This document shows, in pieces, positions 7,513-16,515 of a DNA stretch of 64,000 bases. Numbering within the stretch: the stretch's first letter is position 1; every line of letters begins with the position of its first letter. Where the stretch lies: NCBI GenBank assembly GCA_020059465.1, contig JAGVBZ010000043.1:1-64000 (forward strand). Direction: 5' to 3'. The notes under the pieces are model-generated. The model was not told where the DNA came from, searched no databases, and saw only the letters and a list, made by a program, of their open reading frames with translations. The DNA is from Brevinematales bacterium (GTDB lineage: Bacteria; Spirochaetota; Brevinematia; Brevinematales; GWF1-51-8). The position numbers were made by a program, and so were the translations under genes.

Positions 7513-8414
7513 TGAATTCCGCCGCCCGGAATTCGATCATCAGGTTATTTCCCGGCGCAAGGACAGACGTACCGTTCTCTACGCTGACCACGATGCGGGT
7601 CGGCGGGAACGCCGCCGTATTGGCCGAGCCGGGGAATATCGGCGAACTCCAATCCCTACTGAATATTATCCGCGAGCACGATCTCCCGTCCCTGATCATC
7701 GGTAAAGGTTCGAATCTTGTGGTCAGCGACAGGGGTTTCGACGGCGTGGTATACCGTCTCGGCGGGGATTTTAAGGCCGTCGAGTTCCGCGGCGATACGG
7801 TTATCGCGGGCGGGGGCGCCGGATTGATCGAGCTTTCGCGCGCGGCCGCAGAACACGGCTTCTCCGGCCTCGAATTCGCGGCGGGTATTCCCGGAACAGT
7901 CGGCGGCGCGGTGGTGATGAACGCCGGGGCGCATGGGGAGTCCGTATCGGGAATTACAGCCGAAGTGCATACGGTTACCTTAAACGGTGTTACGGAAACG
8001 GTCGCCGGCGGGGCGGTTAAGTGGGGATATAGGCATGGAATAGACGATAGTAGGATTATTTTTACTACTATTTTCAAAATTTTCAATAAAAGTATTGACA
8101 TAATCCTGAAAAAGATGGATAATAATCGAAATGTAAGAAAAGATTCACAACCGGCGGGTTATTCCGCGGGGAGTGTTTTTCGCAACCCCGAAGGCGGAAA
8201 GGCGTGGCAGCTCATCCGCGATGCGGGGTTTTCAGGGTTCGCGATCGGCGGGGCGGTAGTCTCCGACAAGCATGCGAACTTCATTCTGAACACCGGGAAC
8301 GCGACTGCGGCGGATGTCGCCGGGCTGATACGCACGGTGCAGAAGGGCGTCCGGGAGAAATTCGGGATCGAACTGATCCCTGAGATACGGATGATAGGCG
8401 ATTTTGAGGAATAG
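7512..8414 (+). CDS. murB: UDP-N-acetylenolpyruvoylglucosamine reductase
   Basis: MurB reduces UDP-GlcNAc-enolpyruvate to UDP-MurNAc with NADPH and FAD in the cytoplasm. The 300-residue protein has the FAD-binding stretch IIGKGSNLVVSD, then GIPGTVGGAVVMNAGA, Arg174 in GYRHG, the catalytic Ser221 in SAGSVFRNP, and Glu291 in LIPEIRM. This fits the type II family. It starts at ATG 7512, overlapping the purS stop by one base. Codons 180-210 are far more AT-rich than the rest of the gene and encode the family's variable segment. That stretch also contains a promoter-like sequence (see 8095). Confidence 0.93.
   Translation: MNSAARNSIIRLFPGARTDVPFSTLTTMRVGGNAAVLAEPGNIGELQSLLNIIREHDLPSLIIGKGSNLVVSDRGFDGVVYRLGGDFKAVEFRGDTVIAGGGAGLIELSRAAAEHGFSGLEFAAGIPGTVGGAVVMNAGAHGESVSGITAEVHTVTLNGVTETVAGGAVKWGYRHGIDDSRIIFTTIFKIFNKSIDIILKKMDNNRNVRKDSQPAGYSAGSVFRNPEGGKAWQLIRDAGFSGFAIGGAVVSDKHANFILNTGNATAADVAGLIRTVQKGVREKFGIELIPEIRMIGDFEE
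8095..8123 (+). promoter_or_regulatory. promoter-like sequence inside murB
   Basis: TTGACA (8095-8100), 17 bp, GATAAT (8118-8123): 11 of 12 consensus bases in an AT-rich island in murB. If active it would give a second start for ddl-ftsQAZ with a leader of over 300 nt. It could also be chance in AT-rich coding DNA. Confidence 0.35.
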
Positions 8415-8467
8415 TACCTTTTTATAGACACCAACTATTCATAACGCATTTTCCGGGAGGGGATTAA

Positions 8468-9427
8468 ATGCCGAATGACGGCTTAGATATTTCCCGTTAT
8501 ACCAATAAAACCATCGGTGTGCTGATGGGCGGTATGTCGTCCGAACGCGAGATCAGTCAGCGTTCAGGCGCCAACGTCTTCCGCGCGCTCCAGTCTCTCG
8601 GTATTCGCGCCGTACAGATCGACGCCGGCCGCGATATCGCTTCCCGTCTCATATCGGAAAAAATCGACATTGCATTTATAGCCCTCCACGGTACCTACGG
8701 GGAAGACGGCTGTATCCAGGGTTTACTCGAGGTCATGGGGATACCGTACACAGGTTCGGGAGTCGCCGCGAGCGCTATCGCGATGGATAAGATGCTGACT
8801 AAGAAAATCTGGTCGGCATCCGGGATACCCGTGCCCGCTTCGGTGGAGATCGACGCGGTTCATCCCGACGCCAGTATCCGCGCGGTCAGCGAGGAACTCG
8901 GATATCCGGTCGTGCTGAAACCGTTCAGCGAGGGCTCCAGTGTGGGAGTCGAACTGGTCAAATCGGAAGACATGCTGCGTAATCATATCGCGGAATATTC
9001 CCGTAAATACCGTTATGCGTTCGCGGAACAATATATATCGGGAAAGGAACTGACAGTGGGGATACTGGACGACGGAAAGTCAGTGACCGCGCTCCCGATA
9101 CTCGAGCTCCGTCCTAAAAACGAATTCTACGACTTCGAGGCGAAATATACGCAGGGGATGACCGATTTTATTATTCCCGCGGAAATTCCCGAAGAAGTGA
9201 CGAAGACGATAAAAGATGTCACCAAGCTCGCGTTCCGTGAACTCGGCCTCAGCGGTTTCGCGCGTATCGACGTGATGCTCGAGCCGGACGGGGAATTTTA
9301 TTACCTCGAGGCCAACTCGCTTCCGGGATTGACCGATACGAGCGATATTCCCGCTATGGCGCGCGAGATCGGGATGGATATGCCGCAATTGGTATTGAAG
9401 ATTCTCGACTGCGTGCAGATAAAATGA
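8468..9427 (+). CDS. ddl: D-alanine--D-alanine ligase
   Basis: Ddl joins two D-Ala with ATP to make the dipeptide for peptidoglycan. The 319-residue protein shows the N-terminal GVLMGGMSSEREIS, the HGTYGEDG loop, the ATP-grasp stretch YPVVLKPFSEGSSVGV, and the C-terminal EANSLPGLTDTSDIP that binds Mg and substrate. The start is ATG behind CGGGAGGGG. Its last four bases overlap the ftsQ start (ATGA), so ftsQ is coupled to it. Position between murB and ftsQ is standard for division-wall clusters. Confidence 0.93.
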   Translation: MPNDGLDISRYTNKTIGVLMGGMSSEREISQRSGANVFRALQSLGIRAVQIDAGRDIASRLISEKIDIAFIALHGTYGEDGCIQGLLEVMGIPYTGSGVAASAIAMDKMLTKKIWSASGIPVPASVEIDAVHPDASIRAVSEELGYPVVLKPFSEGSSVGVELVKSEDMLRNHIAEYSRKYRYAFAEQYISGKELTVGILDDGKSVTALPILELRPKNEFYDFEAKYTQGMTDFIIPAEIPEEVTKTIKDVTKLAFRELGLSGFARIDVMLEPDGEFYYLEANSLPGLTDTSDIPAMAREIGMDMPQLVLKILDCVQIK

Positions 9428-10134
9428 AGAGGGGGTTTTCCGTCTTCGTTCTCGTGGTTGTTTTTTGCTTTCTGCTCTACGGGATACATTACCTGATATA
9501 CTTTTTTCTGCAGGAGCAGGGCGCATTTAACATCAAGAACATTATTGTTACAAACCAGCATTATGTGAATTCCGCCGATGTCGCGGCGGTTTCCGGGGTA
9601 CGGTACGGGGAGTCTGTTTTCTCCTACGACCTCGGGCATATAGCCGGCGAAATCGCGAAAATCCGTCTCGTCGACTATGCGGTTGTCGAACGGGTGATAC
9701 CGGATACGATCAAGATAACCGTTTACGAGCGCAAGCCTGTGGCGGCGGTTACCGACGGGAAGACGACGGTCATTTGCGACCGGAACGGGCAGATTATATC
9801 CGCGGGCACGTCCCCGGACCTCCCGATCATCACGCTCGATTTCCCGCTTCTGACCGTCAAAGATACGGTGATCGGGGACGAGTTTGTGATCGCGACCCTC
9901 CGGAATATCGATGGTTTCGACCGGAAGGATGAGATTTCACGGGTATATATCAAGAAAAAGGAAGGGGTGTATTTTTTATTGAAGGGGCTCTCGACCCTGT
10001 TTTATATCGGGCTGAAAGTCCCGGATAACGAGTACCTGAAACGCCTCGTACTGACGGGCGACAAGATAAAGAAGGACAAGCTTTCCATCAAGTATGTGGA
10101 TATTGATAAAGCCAGCGCGATAGGCTTCCAGTAA
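9424..10134 (+). CDS. ftsQ: cell division protein FtsQ/DivIB
   Basis: The 236-residue protein has a short cytoplasmic tail, a single membrane segment (residues about 5-25), then a POTRA domain beginning FNIKNIIVTNQHYVN, followed by the beta domain. FtsQ links FtsA/FtsZ-dependent assembly to the periplasmic FtsB/FtsL complex. Sequence identity in this family is low; the call rests on topology, the POTRA pattern (IRLVDYAVVERVIPDTIKITVYERKPVA in part) and the position between ddl and ftsA. The start overlaps the ddl stop by four bases. Confidence 0.85.
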   Translation: MKRGFSVFVLVVVFCFLLYGIHYLIYFFLQEQGAFNIKNIIVTNQHYVNSADVAAVSGVRYGESVFSYDLGHIAGEIAKIRLVDYAVVERVIPDTIKITVYERKPVAAVTDGKTTVICDRNGQIISAGTSPDLPIITLDFPLLTVKDTVIGDEFVIATLRNIDGFDRKDEISRVYIKKKEGVYFLLKGLSTLFYIGLKVPDNEYLKRLVLTGDKIKKDKLSIKYVDIDKASAIGFQ

Positions 10135-10157
10135 GCGGCGCGCACGGGAGGAAGAAT

Positions 10158-11393
10158 TTGAGTTCAAGGATAGTGACCGGGTTAGACATCGGCACCACCA
10201 AGGTTTGCGCGGTAATCGCGATGATAACCGATTCCAATGAACTCGAGATATTAGGCGTGGGGGTAGTCCCGTCGAAAGGACTGCGGAAGGGCGTCGTCAT
10301 CAATATCGACGAATCCGCCGCGTCTATCGCCGCCGCTATCGAGATGTCCGAAATTCAGGCCGGTGTGGAAATCAGCGGGGTCTATATCGGGATTTCCGGC
10401 GGTCATATCGAAGGAATAAACAGTAAAGGCGTTATCGCCATCATCGATAAAAGAAAAGAGATCACCGAATCTGACGTGCGCCGGGTCATCGACGCGGCCG
10501 CCGCGATTGTTATTCCGATCGACCGCGATGTGATCCACATCCTCCCGCAGGAATTTATTGTGGACGATCAGGACGGCGTGAAAGACCCTGTGGGGATGTC
10601 CGGCATGCGTCTTGAGGCGATCGTGCATATCATCACCGCCGCGGGAACATCGATCAACAACCTGATAAAGAGCGTCAATAAGGCCGGGTATGACGCCGAC
10701 GAAATAGTGCTCGAACCTCTCGCGTCCGCGCAGGCTGTGCTGACCGAAGAGGAACGCGAAATGGGGGTCGCGCTGGTCGATATCGGCGGCGGGACTACCG
10801 ACTATATTGTATTCGAGCAGGGCTCGCTCAGGCATACCGGGGTTCTCGCGATCGGCGGGAATCATATCACGACAGACATTTCCATAGGATTGAAGACTCC
10901 CAACGCCGCCGCCGAGGAAATCAAGCTGAAATACGGCGCGGCTGTCGCTGATTTTATCAAGGAAGAGGAACAGATAGAAGTACCCGGTATCGGCGGGCGC
11001 CCTCCGCATATGGAACAGCGCCGGATACTGGTGGAATATATGCAGCCGCGTATCGAGGAAATTCTCGCGCTGGTGAATAACGAGCTTGAGAAGAGCGGCA
11101 AGAAGAACACTCTCGGCGCGGGTATCGTGCTGACAGGCGGCGTATCGCTTACCCCTTATATCGGGGATCTCGCGAGTGAAGTGTTCGGCCTTCCGGTGCG
11201 TGTGGGCGCGCCGCTCGGTATCAAGGGACTCCACGATATCGTGGACAGCCCAATCTTCTCGACCGCGGTCGGGCTTACTCTCTATGCGCAGGACAACCTG
11301 CCGAAGCTCGGGCCGACGAATACTAAGGACGAGGAGAAGAACCGGGAATCTGTTATTTCACGGATTCGGAAGTGGCTGGACGAATTTTTTTAA
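10158..11393 (+). CDS. ftsA: cell division protein FtsA
   Basis: FtsA is the actin-like protein that tethers FtsZ to the membrane. The 411-residue protein has the phosphate-1 loop TGLDIGTTKVCAVI, the 1C domain, the phosphate-2 motif DIGGGTTDYIVFE, and the adenosine motif GIVLTGGVSL. The C-terminus ends in an amphipathic stretch (ISRIRKWLDEFF), the expected membrane-targeting helix. The start is TTG at 10158, chosen because GGAGGA lies 5 bases upstream and the next codons give the conserved N-terminus. Confidence 0.95.
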   Translation: MSSRIVTGLDIGTTKVCAVIAMITDSNELEILGVGVVPSKGLRKGVVINIDESAASIAAAIEMSEIQAGVEISGVYIGISGGHIEGINSKGVIAIIDKRKEITESDVRRVIDAAAAIVIPIDRDVIHILPQEFIVDDQDGVKDPVGMSGMRLEAIVHIITAAGTSINNLIKSVNKAGYDADEIVLEPLASAQAVLTEEEREMGVALVDIGGGTTDYIVFEQGSLRHTGVLAIGGNHITTDISIGLKTPNAAAEEIKLKYGAAVADFIKEEEQIEVPGIGGRPPHMEQRRILVEYMQPRIEEILALVNNELEKSGKKNTLGAGIVLTGGVSLTPYIGDLASEVFGLPVRVGAPLGIKGLHDIVDSPIFSTAVGLTLYAQDNLPKLGPTNTKDEEKNRESVISRIRKWLDEFF

Positions 11394-11425
11394 GCATTTG
11401 AAAACGCCTGATATTAGAAGGGTGT

Positions 11426-11456
11426 ACTGTCATCCCGAGCGAAGTCGAGGGACAGT
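11426..11456. repeat. small hairpin repeat between ftsA and ftsZ
   Basis: ACTGT and CCC arms pair with GGG and ACAGT across the core GAGCGAAGTCGA. The CCCGAGCGAAGTCGAGGG core is of a type widely seen as an intergenic repeat in bacterial genomes. No T-run follows, so it is unlikely to be a terminator. A related but longer hairpin lies after ftsZ at 12787. Confidence 0.45.
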
Positions 11457-11551
11457 AGTACGATCTTCTTTATGGCGAATTTTACCGTCGATAGAAGGAA
11501 GGGAGAACGCGGGTCTTTAAAAGCGACTTTTACTTGAGGAGGGGAATAGAT

Positions 11552-12766
11552 ATGTATCGGAATCAGTACGAGAAACCGTCGCGGGAGAACGAAGCGGAGT
11601 TCTTTGAGGACGGAAAAGTTACTAACATCAAAGTAGTGGGTATCGGCGGAGCGGGATGCAACGCGGTGAACCGGATGATCGAGGAAGGTATCCGGAACGT
11701 CGAATTCATCGCCGTGAACACCGATAAGCAGGTACTGCAGCAGTCCCTTGCGCCGATCAAACTCCAGATCGGTATGCGCTCTACGCGCGGGCTGGGGGCG
11801 GGAGCAAGGCCTGAAGTAGGCGAAAAGGCCGCGCAGGAGGATATCGAGCTGATCAAGCAGCACCTCGAAGGCGCGGATATGGTATTTATCACCGCAGGGA
11901 TGGGAGGCGGTACCGGTACAGGGGCGTCGCCGATCTTCGCGAAGGTCGCGAAGGAAATGGGCGCGCTGACTGTCGCGGTAATCACTCTCCCGTTCGAGTA
12001 CGAAGGGCCGAAGCGTCAGGGAGTGGCGCGGCAGGGTATCGAACGACTCAAGGAAAATGTCGATACGATGCTGATTATCACCAATTCCAGGATTCTCAAG
12101 ATTATCGACCGTAAAACCCCCATTAAGGATGCGTTCCGCAAAATCGATGAAGTACTCAAGCAGTCCGTGCAGGGTATTTCCGATATTATTTCGGACGTGG
12201 GACTCATCAACGTCGATTTCGCGGACGTGAAGACCGTCCTGTCGAACAAAGGCGAGGCGATTATGGGGATCGGTGTGGCGCACGGTGAAAACCGCGCGGT
12301 GGAAGCGGTCAAGATGGCGATGGAAAATCCGCTGATCGAAAACAACTCGTTCAAGAACGCCGGCGCTATGCTGGTCGTGTTCATCGGCGGACAGGACTTC
12401 CCGATGGAGGAGTACGACGAGGCGTCGAGAACGATCGCGAACTACTGCCGTCCCAACGCGGATATTATTATGGGTGTGGATATTGACGAAAACCTCAAAG
12501 ATAAAGTAAAGGTCATCGTGGTCGCTACCGATTTTGCGAAGGACTACGAAGAAGAGATGATAGACGAACCGTTGAACGACGACGATATTTTCGACGACAG
12601 AAAGGTCATCGATGTGGCGTCGCACTACCAGAACAAACAGAGCCAGCGTTTCCGCCTGCTGTATACCAATCAGCAGAAGGATTTCGCGTCCAAGCCGGAG
12701 AAGGTGTTCGAGACCAATCTCGAAACGCCGACATTTATCAGGAACAGAAGAGAGAAATTAGGTTAG
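11552..12766 (+). CDS. ftsZ: cell division protein FtsZ
   Basis: FtsZ is the tubulin-like GTPase of the division ring. The 404-residue protein has GGAGCN at 32-37, the tubulin signature GMGGGTGTG at 116-124, and the T7 synergy loop region (VGLINVDFADVK). After the GTPase core there is an acidic linker (residues about 330-375) and a conserved-looking C-terminal tail (PTFIRNRREKLG). The start is ATG 11552 behind GAGGAGGGG; an in-frame TTG at 11534 lies before the ribosome site and was rejected. The 158-bp gap from ftsA holds a hairpin repeat, so FtsZ level may be set separately. Confidence 0.97.
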   Translation: MYRNQYEKPSRENEAEFFEDGKVTNIKVVGIGGAGCNAVNRMIEEGIRNVEFIAVNTDKQVLQQSLAPIKLQIGMRSTRGLGAGARPEVGEKAAQEDIELIKQHLEGADMVFITAGMGGGTGTGASPIFAKVAKEMGALTVAVITLPFEYEGPKRQGVARQGIERLKENVDTMLIITNSRILKIIDRKTPIKDAFRKIDEVLKQSVQGISDIISDVGLINVDFADVKTVLSNKGEAIMGIGVAHGENRAVEAVKMAMENPLIENNSFKNAGAMLVVFIGGQDFPMEEYDEASRTIANYCRPNADIIMGVDIDENLKDKVKVIVVATDFAKDYEEEMIDEPLNDDDIFDDRKVIDVASHYQNKQSQRFRLLYTNQQKDFASKPEKVFETNLETPTFIRNRREKLG

Positions 12767-12786
12767 GATATTTATTCCCCTCAAAG

Positions 12787-12854
12787 TTTTCAGGCGCTTT
12801 CGCTTGTCCCGAGCGTAGCCGCAGGACTTTCCGCAAAGCGCGGGCGCCTGGAAA
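12787..12854. repeat. long imperfect hairpin downstream of ftsZ
   Basis: TTTTCAGGCGC (12787-12797) pairs with GCGCCTGGAAA (12844-12854), 11 bp with one G-T. Inside, GTCC pairs with GGAC, and GCGCTTT with AAAGCGC gives an alternative fold. It has REP-like character and may stabilise the 3' end of the ftsZ message. No T-run follows. Confidence 0.5.
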
Positions 12855-13010
12855 TCCTTATCCTTCGTAGGGCTAATCCCGATGTCATGCGAATCAAAAT
12901 TATCGATCGCCGTTCTGTGATGATAACGGGCGCTCTGTGCGGCTGAGTACGGGCCGGCAATCAATGGATTCATTTACTAAAATATCGGCGATAGCCTGCG
13001 CAGCAGTTAG

Positions 13011-13039
13011 TTGATAAAAACTCGAAAATAGTCTAAAAT
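13011..13039 (+). promoter_or_regulatory. sigma-70-type promoter for the aminotransferase operon
   Basis: TTGATA (13011-13016), 17 bp, TAAAAT (13034-13039), 26 bp before the ATG at 13066 with its CGGAGGG site. Confidence 0.65.
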
Positions 13040-13065
13040 CATTGGTCTAACAAACGGAGGGAAAC

Positions 13066-14184
13066 ATGATTTCCGAAAGATCTAAAAGAGTTGATTCTTC
13101 CGGTATACGGAAAGTATTTGAACTGGCGGCGAAAATAGAGAACCCGATCAATTTCAGTATCGGCCAGCCCGATTTCGATGTGCCTGATGCGGTCAAGGAC
13201 GCCGCGATCGAGGCTATCCGCAAAGGGATGAACCGTTATACCCTCACGCAGGGTATCGCCGAACTGCGGGAACGGATTATTCACGACGCTTCGGTCACCT
13301 ATAAAAAGAAATTTGATATCAATCAGGCTATTATCACATCAGGGGTATCCGGCGGCCTGATGCTTGCGCTGATGTCGATCATCGATCCCGGCGACGAGGT
13401 CGTCGTGTTCGATCCGTATTTTGTCATGTATAAGCATCTGGTGCACCTGCTTGACGGAAAGGCTGTGATAGTCGACACTTACCCGGATTTTAAAATCGAC
13501 TATGCCAAACTCAAGGCGGCGGTTTCGCCCAGGACGAAAGCGATCATCCTCAATAGCCCCAGCAACCCTACCGGGTATGTCTATACAAAATCCGATATCG
13601 ACGCCGCTGTGAAGGTCGCGAAGGAGAATAATATCCTGATTATCTCCGACGAGATTTACGACGGGTTTGTTTACGACGGGAAATTCGACAGCCCCGCGAA
13701 CTATTACGATAATGTCCTGATACTCGGAGGGTTCTCGAAAACGTACGCGATGACCGGATGGCGTATGGGGTTTGCGCTCGGCAGTCCCGAACTGATCGGC
13801 GCAATGATTAAGCTTCAGCAGTATTCGTTCGTCTGCGCGCCCAGCCCTTTCCAGTACGCCGCTCTTACGGCGCTCGATCTCGATACGGCATCGTTCCGGG
13901 ACACCTACAGGAAGAAGCGCGATCTGGTCTATAACGGTCTCAAGGACGCCTTCGATATAGTAAAACCCGAAGGGGCGTTTTACATGTTTCCTGCGCTGAA
14001 GTCGGGGGATGTTTCGAGTTTTGTGGAGCTTGCGATCAGTCACAAGGTACTGGTCATTCCGGGCAACGTTTTCTCCGAGAAAAACACCAATTTCCGCATC
14101 GCGTTTACTGTGACCGACGACGAACTGAAGCGCGGTATCGATATACTGAACCAGATTATCATAGAGTTTGAAAACAGGATATAG
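13066..14184 (+). CDS. class I/II PLP-dependent aminotransferase (aspartate-type)
   Basis: The 372-residue protein is a fold-type I aminotransferase. The PLP lysine is Lys225 in GGFSKTYAMTGWRMGF. Asp195 in ISDEIYDG binds the pyridine nitrogen, Tyr198 follows, and Asn167 lies in NSPSNPTG. The N-terminal INFSIGQPDFDVP is typical of AspC/PatA-like enzymes. The amino-acid preference cannot be told from sequence alone; aspartate or aromatic amino acids are likely. The gene is the first of a row with a lipoprotein, coaBC and ruvC. Confidence 0.85.
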   Translation: MISERSKRVDSSGIRKVFELAAKIENPINFSIGQPDFDVPDAVKDAAIEAIRKGMNRYTLTQGIAELRERIIHDASVTYKKKFDINQAIITSGVSGGLMLALMSIIDPGDEVVVFDPYFVMYKHLVHLLDGKAVIVDTYPDFKIDYAKLKAAVSPRTKAIILNSPSNPTGYVYTKSDIDAAVKVAKENNILIISDEIYDGFVYDGKFDSPANYYDNVLILGGFSKTYAMTGWRMGFALGSPELIGAMIKLQQYSFVCAPSPFQYAALTALDLDTASFRDTYRKKRDLVYNGLKDAFDIVKPEGAFYMFPALKSGDVSSFVELAISHKVLVIPGNVFSEKNTNFRIAFTVTDDELKRGIDILNQIIIEFENRI

Positions 14185-14194
14185 TGAGGGATCT

Positions 14195-15328
14195 ATGCAG
14201 TATTTATTCCGGGCGGTAATGCTGACCGGGTTATTTCTTTCCATGATTTCATGCGCCGGCGGGCCGAACTTCATGCCCTACGAGACTGTTTTCTACGCCC
14301 AGCTCGGCAGTAAACCGGATCAGGTCGGCAGCAACCTTCCCGAATTGAAAGTGGCGTTTACCGATGAAAAACAATTCATGATACCCGATTATATTGACGT
14401 ACCGTCGAGTATCCAGATATACAGAAATAAGGTCTATATCGCCGACAAGTATAACAAGCGTGTCAGTGTGTTCAATATGAACCGCGATCCCGTGACGAAC
14501 CTGATTATTCCTAACAAGGGTGACGGATACGAATTTGATATACCGTTCCAGGTGATTCTCAATAAGTACGGCGAAATTTTTATTCTGGCCTCGGTTTCCA
14601 ATGCCAATTTGGCGGACATCTACGAGCAGTATTATATCTATAAGTTTTCCATCTATGGGAAATTTGTTTACCGCATCGGCGTGAACGGGATCAATACCGG
14701 GCCGATGGCCTATCCCGACCGTGTAGACGTCGATTTGTTCGGAAACCTTTATGCGTATATCCGCGAGGAAAACAACGAACAGTTATCATGGGTGGTCAAA
14801 CGTTTCCTGCCGTCGGGAGAAATGAGCTTCGAGTTCCGTACCGATTATCTTTCGCAGACGCATACCGAAGGCGATAAGACTTTCATGGTGGTCTACAGCG
14901 ACGTTTATAACCTGATGAACGACGAAAAACTGCTTCTTTTCAGCCAGCAGTACCTGATAAAAAAGAAGGATGTTCCGGTGGACATACCTACCGAGGTATA
15001 CTCCAGTCTGAACCTCTACAGTATATTGCAGAACAGTATGGAAAAAACCATCTACCGTTCCGCCGACAATATGGACAGCCTTCTCGGCGTAACACGCGAC
15101 GACAAGGTGGTCACTTATTCCTACGACGAGAAAAATAAAGGGATTCGTTTCCGTTTTCTCGACCTGACCGATACTCCGGCGTCCCAGAGTGTGTTTTATT
15201 CGCCGCATATCATGGACTATGCAATTACGATGGGGTATTTTATTGATATTCGCGGTGAGATATACAGCGCGGTGATTAAGGACGGTGAGTATTTTGTCAT
15301 CCTGCATTGGATCAAGATAAATCCGTAG
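14195..15328 (+). CDS. lipoprotein, NHL/propeller-like
   Basis: A 377-residue lipoprotein with a lipobox ending LSMISC (Cys about 19). The mature part begins with Gly/Pro and then shows strand-rich segments with spaced motifs such as IQIYRNKVYIADKYNKRVSVF and VDLFGNLYAYI, similar to NHL or six-bladed propeller repeats. I chose ATG 14195 because GTGAGGG lies just before it; a longer frame starts upstream inside the aminotransferase gene but lacks a ribosome site and would bury the lipobox. The stop is 9 nt before coaBC. Function unknown. Confidence 0.7.
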   Translation: MQYLFRAVMLTGLFLSMISCAGGPNFMPYETVFYAQLGSKPDQVGSNLPELKVAFTDEKQFMIPDYIDVPSSIQIYRNKVYIADKYNKRVSVFNMNRDPVTNLIIPNKGDGYEFDIPFQVILNKYGEIFILASVSNANLADIYEQYYIYKFSIYGKFVYRIGVNGINTGPMAYPDRVDVDLFGNLYAYIREENNEQLSWVVKRFLPSGEMSFEFRTDYLSQTHTEGDKTFMVVYSDVYNLMNDEKLLLFSQQYLIKKKDVPVDIPTEVYSSLNLYSILQNSMEKTIYRSADNMDSLLGVTRDDKVVTYSYDEKNKGIRFRFLDLTDTPASQSVFYSPHIMDYAITMGYFIDIRGEIYSAVIKDGEYFVILHWIKINP

Positions 15329-15336
15329 GCGGTAGA

Positions 15337-16515
15337 ATGAAAATATTAATCGGAGTAACCGGAGGGATAGCGGTTTATAAGGTGCTCGGGGTTGTCCGGC
15401 AGCTCGAATCCGAAGGCCATGAAATTCGGGTGATAATGACTCCCGCCGCCGCGAAATTTATCCAGCCGATCCTTTTTAAAACCCTTTGTCATAACGAAGT
15501 CTATGTCGACGATTTCGATATCTCGCGGCCTATCGCGCATGTCTCGCTTGCGGACTGGGCGGACGTATTCGCGGTAGTGCCCGCAACAGGAAATACTATT
15601 GCAAAGATCGCGCACGGGTTAGCCGATAACCTGCTTACCTCGACCGCGCTCGCATGCGTATCCCGCCGCATCGTGTTCCCGTCGATGAACGTACATATGT
15701 ACGAGAATCCCGCTACTCAGGCAAATCTCCAAATCCTGTCGGAAAAGCTCGGCTATGAAGTGATCGAACCGGACTCCGGGAATCTCGCATGCGGTTACTC
15801 CGGAAAGGGGCGATTGGTAAACGAAGATACTATTGCCGCGGTCATAGCCCGCGATCCCTCGACGCCGCTCAGGGGCAGGAAATTTATCGTGACGGCGGGC
15901 GGTACTATCGAGAAACTCGACCCGGTACGGTACTTATCCAATTTTTCGAGCGGCCGGATGGGAATCGAGATCGCGAAGGCGCTTTACCGGAAAGGCGCGG
16001 ATGTTCTGCTGATCACCGGGAATATACAGGCCGCAGTTCCGGCGTATATCCCGTCGGCCGCCGTACAGTCCGCGGTCGAGATGCTCGACGCGGTCCGCGG
16101 GAAAATGAAGGATTACGACGGACTGTTCATGGCGGCGGCTGTCGCGGATTACCGTCCGTTAAAACCGTCCCCCGCGAAGATAAAAAAGACCGGTGCGAAT
16201 ATGAATATCGAGCTTGTTCAGAACCCCGATGTCCTGAAAACGATTGCCTCGGAATTCGCCGGTAAGCAGTTGATTGGATTTGCGCTCGAAACAGATTCCG
16301 CCGAAGGGAACGCGACTGACAAACTGAAGAATAAAGGGCTTGATTATATAGTACTCAACCGGATCGGCGAATCGTTTAATCCGCTCGGAAGCGGCGAGAA
16401 CGAGGTCGTTCTGATCGATAAGTCCGGCGGCAGAGCGGAAAGCGGGCGGATGGATAAAAAGGCGGTCGCCGAATGGCTGATCGGGCGAATCCTTCAGCAA
16501 AAGGCGCCGAGTTAG
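15337..16515 (+). CDS. coaBC: bifunctional phosphopantothenoylcysteine decarboxylase / synthetase
   Basis: CoaBC makes 4'-phosphopantetheine in two steps of coenzyme A synthesis: CTP-dependent joining of cysteine and FMN-dependent decarboxylation. The 392-residue protein has the flavoprotein half first: His68 in IAHVSL (E. coli His75), PSMNVHMYENPA with Asn118, and catalytic Cys152 in NLACGYSGKGR. The CoaB half follows with TAGGTIEKLDPVRYLSNFSS (dimerisation and CTP site) and KIKK near residue 288. The start is ATG 15337; an in-frame frame reaches into the upstream gene but has no better site. The last base overlaps the ruvC start (TAGTG). Confidence 0.93.
   Translation: MKILIGVTGGIAVYKVLGVVRQLESEGHEIRVIMTPAAAKFIQPILFKTLCHNEVYVDDFDISRPIAHVSLADWADVFAVVPATGNTIAKIAHGLADNLLTSTALACVSRRIVFPSMNVHMYENPATQANLQILSEKLGYEVIEPDSGNLACGYSGKGRLVNEDTIAAVIARDPSTPLRGRKFIVTAGGTIEKLDPVRYLSNFSSGRMGIEIAKALYRKGADVLLITGNIQAAVPAYIPSAAVQSAVEMLDAVRGKMKDYDGLFMAAAVADYRPLKPSPAKIKKTGANMNIELVQNPDVLKTIASEFAGKQLIGFALETDSAEGNATDKLKNKGLDYIVLNRIGESFNPLGSGENEVVLIDKSGGRAESGRMDKKAVAEWLIGRILQQKAPS

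Noticed and set aside
10251-11234. Long open frame on the minus strand across ftsA
   Set aside because: It mirrors ftsA codons, has no ribosome site and no recognisable domain.
11414-12625. 403-codon open frame antisense to ftsZ
   Set aside because: Shadow of a high-GC-third-position gene; runs through the repeat and lacks any start signal.
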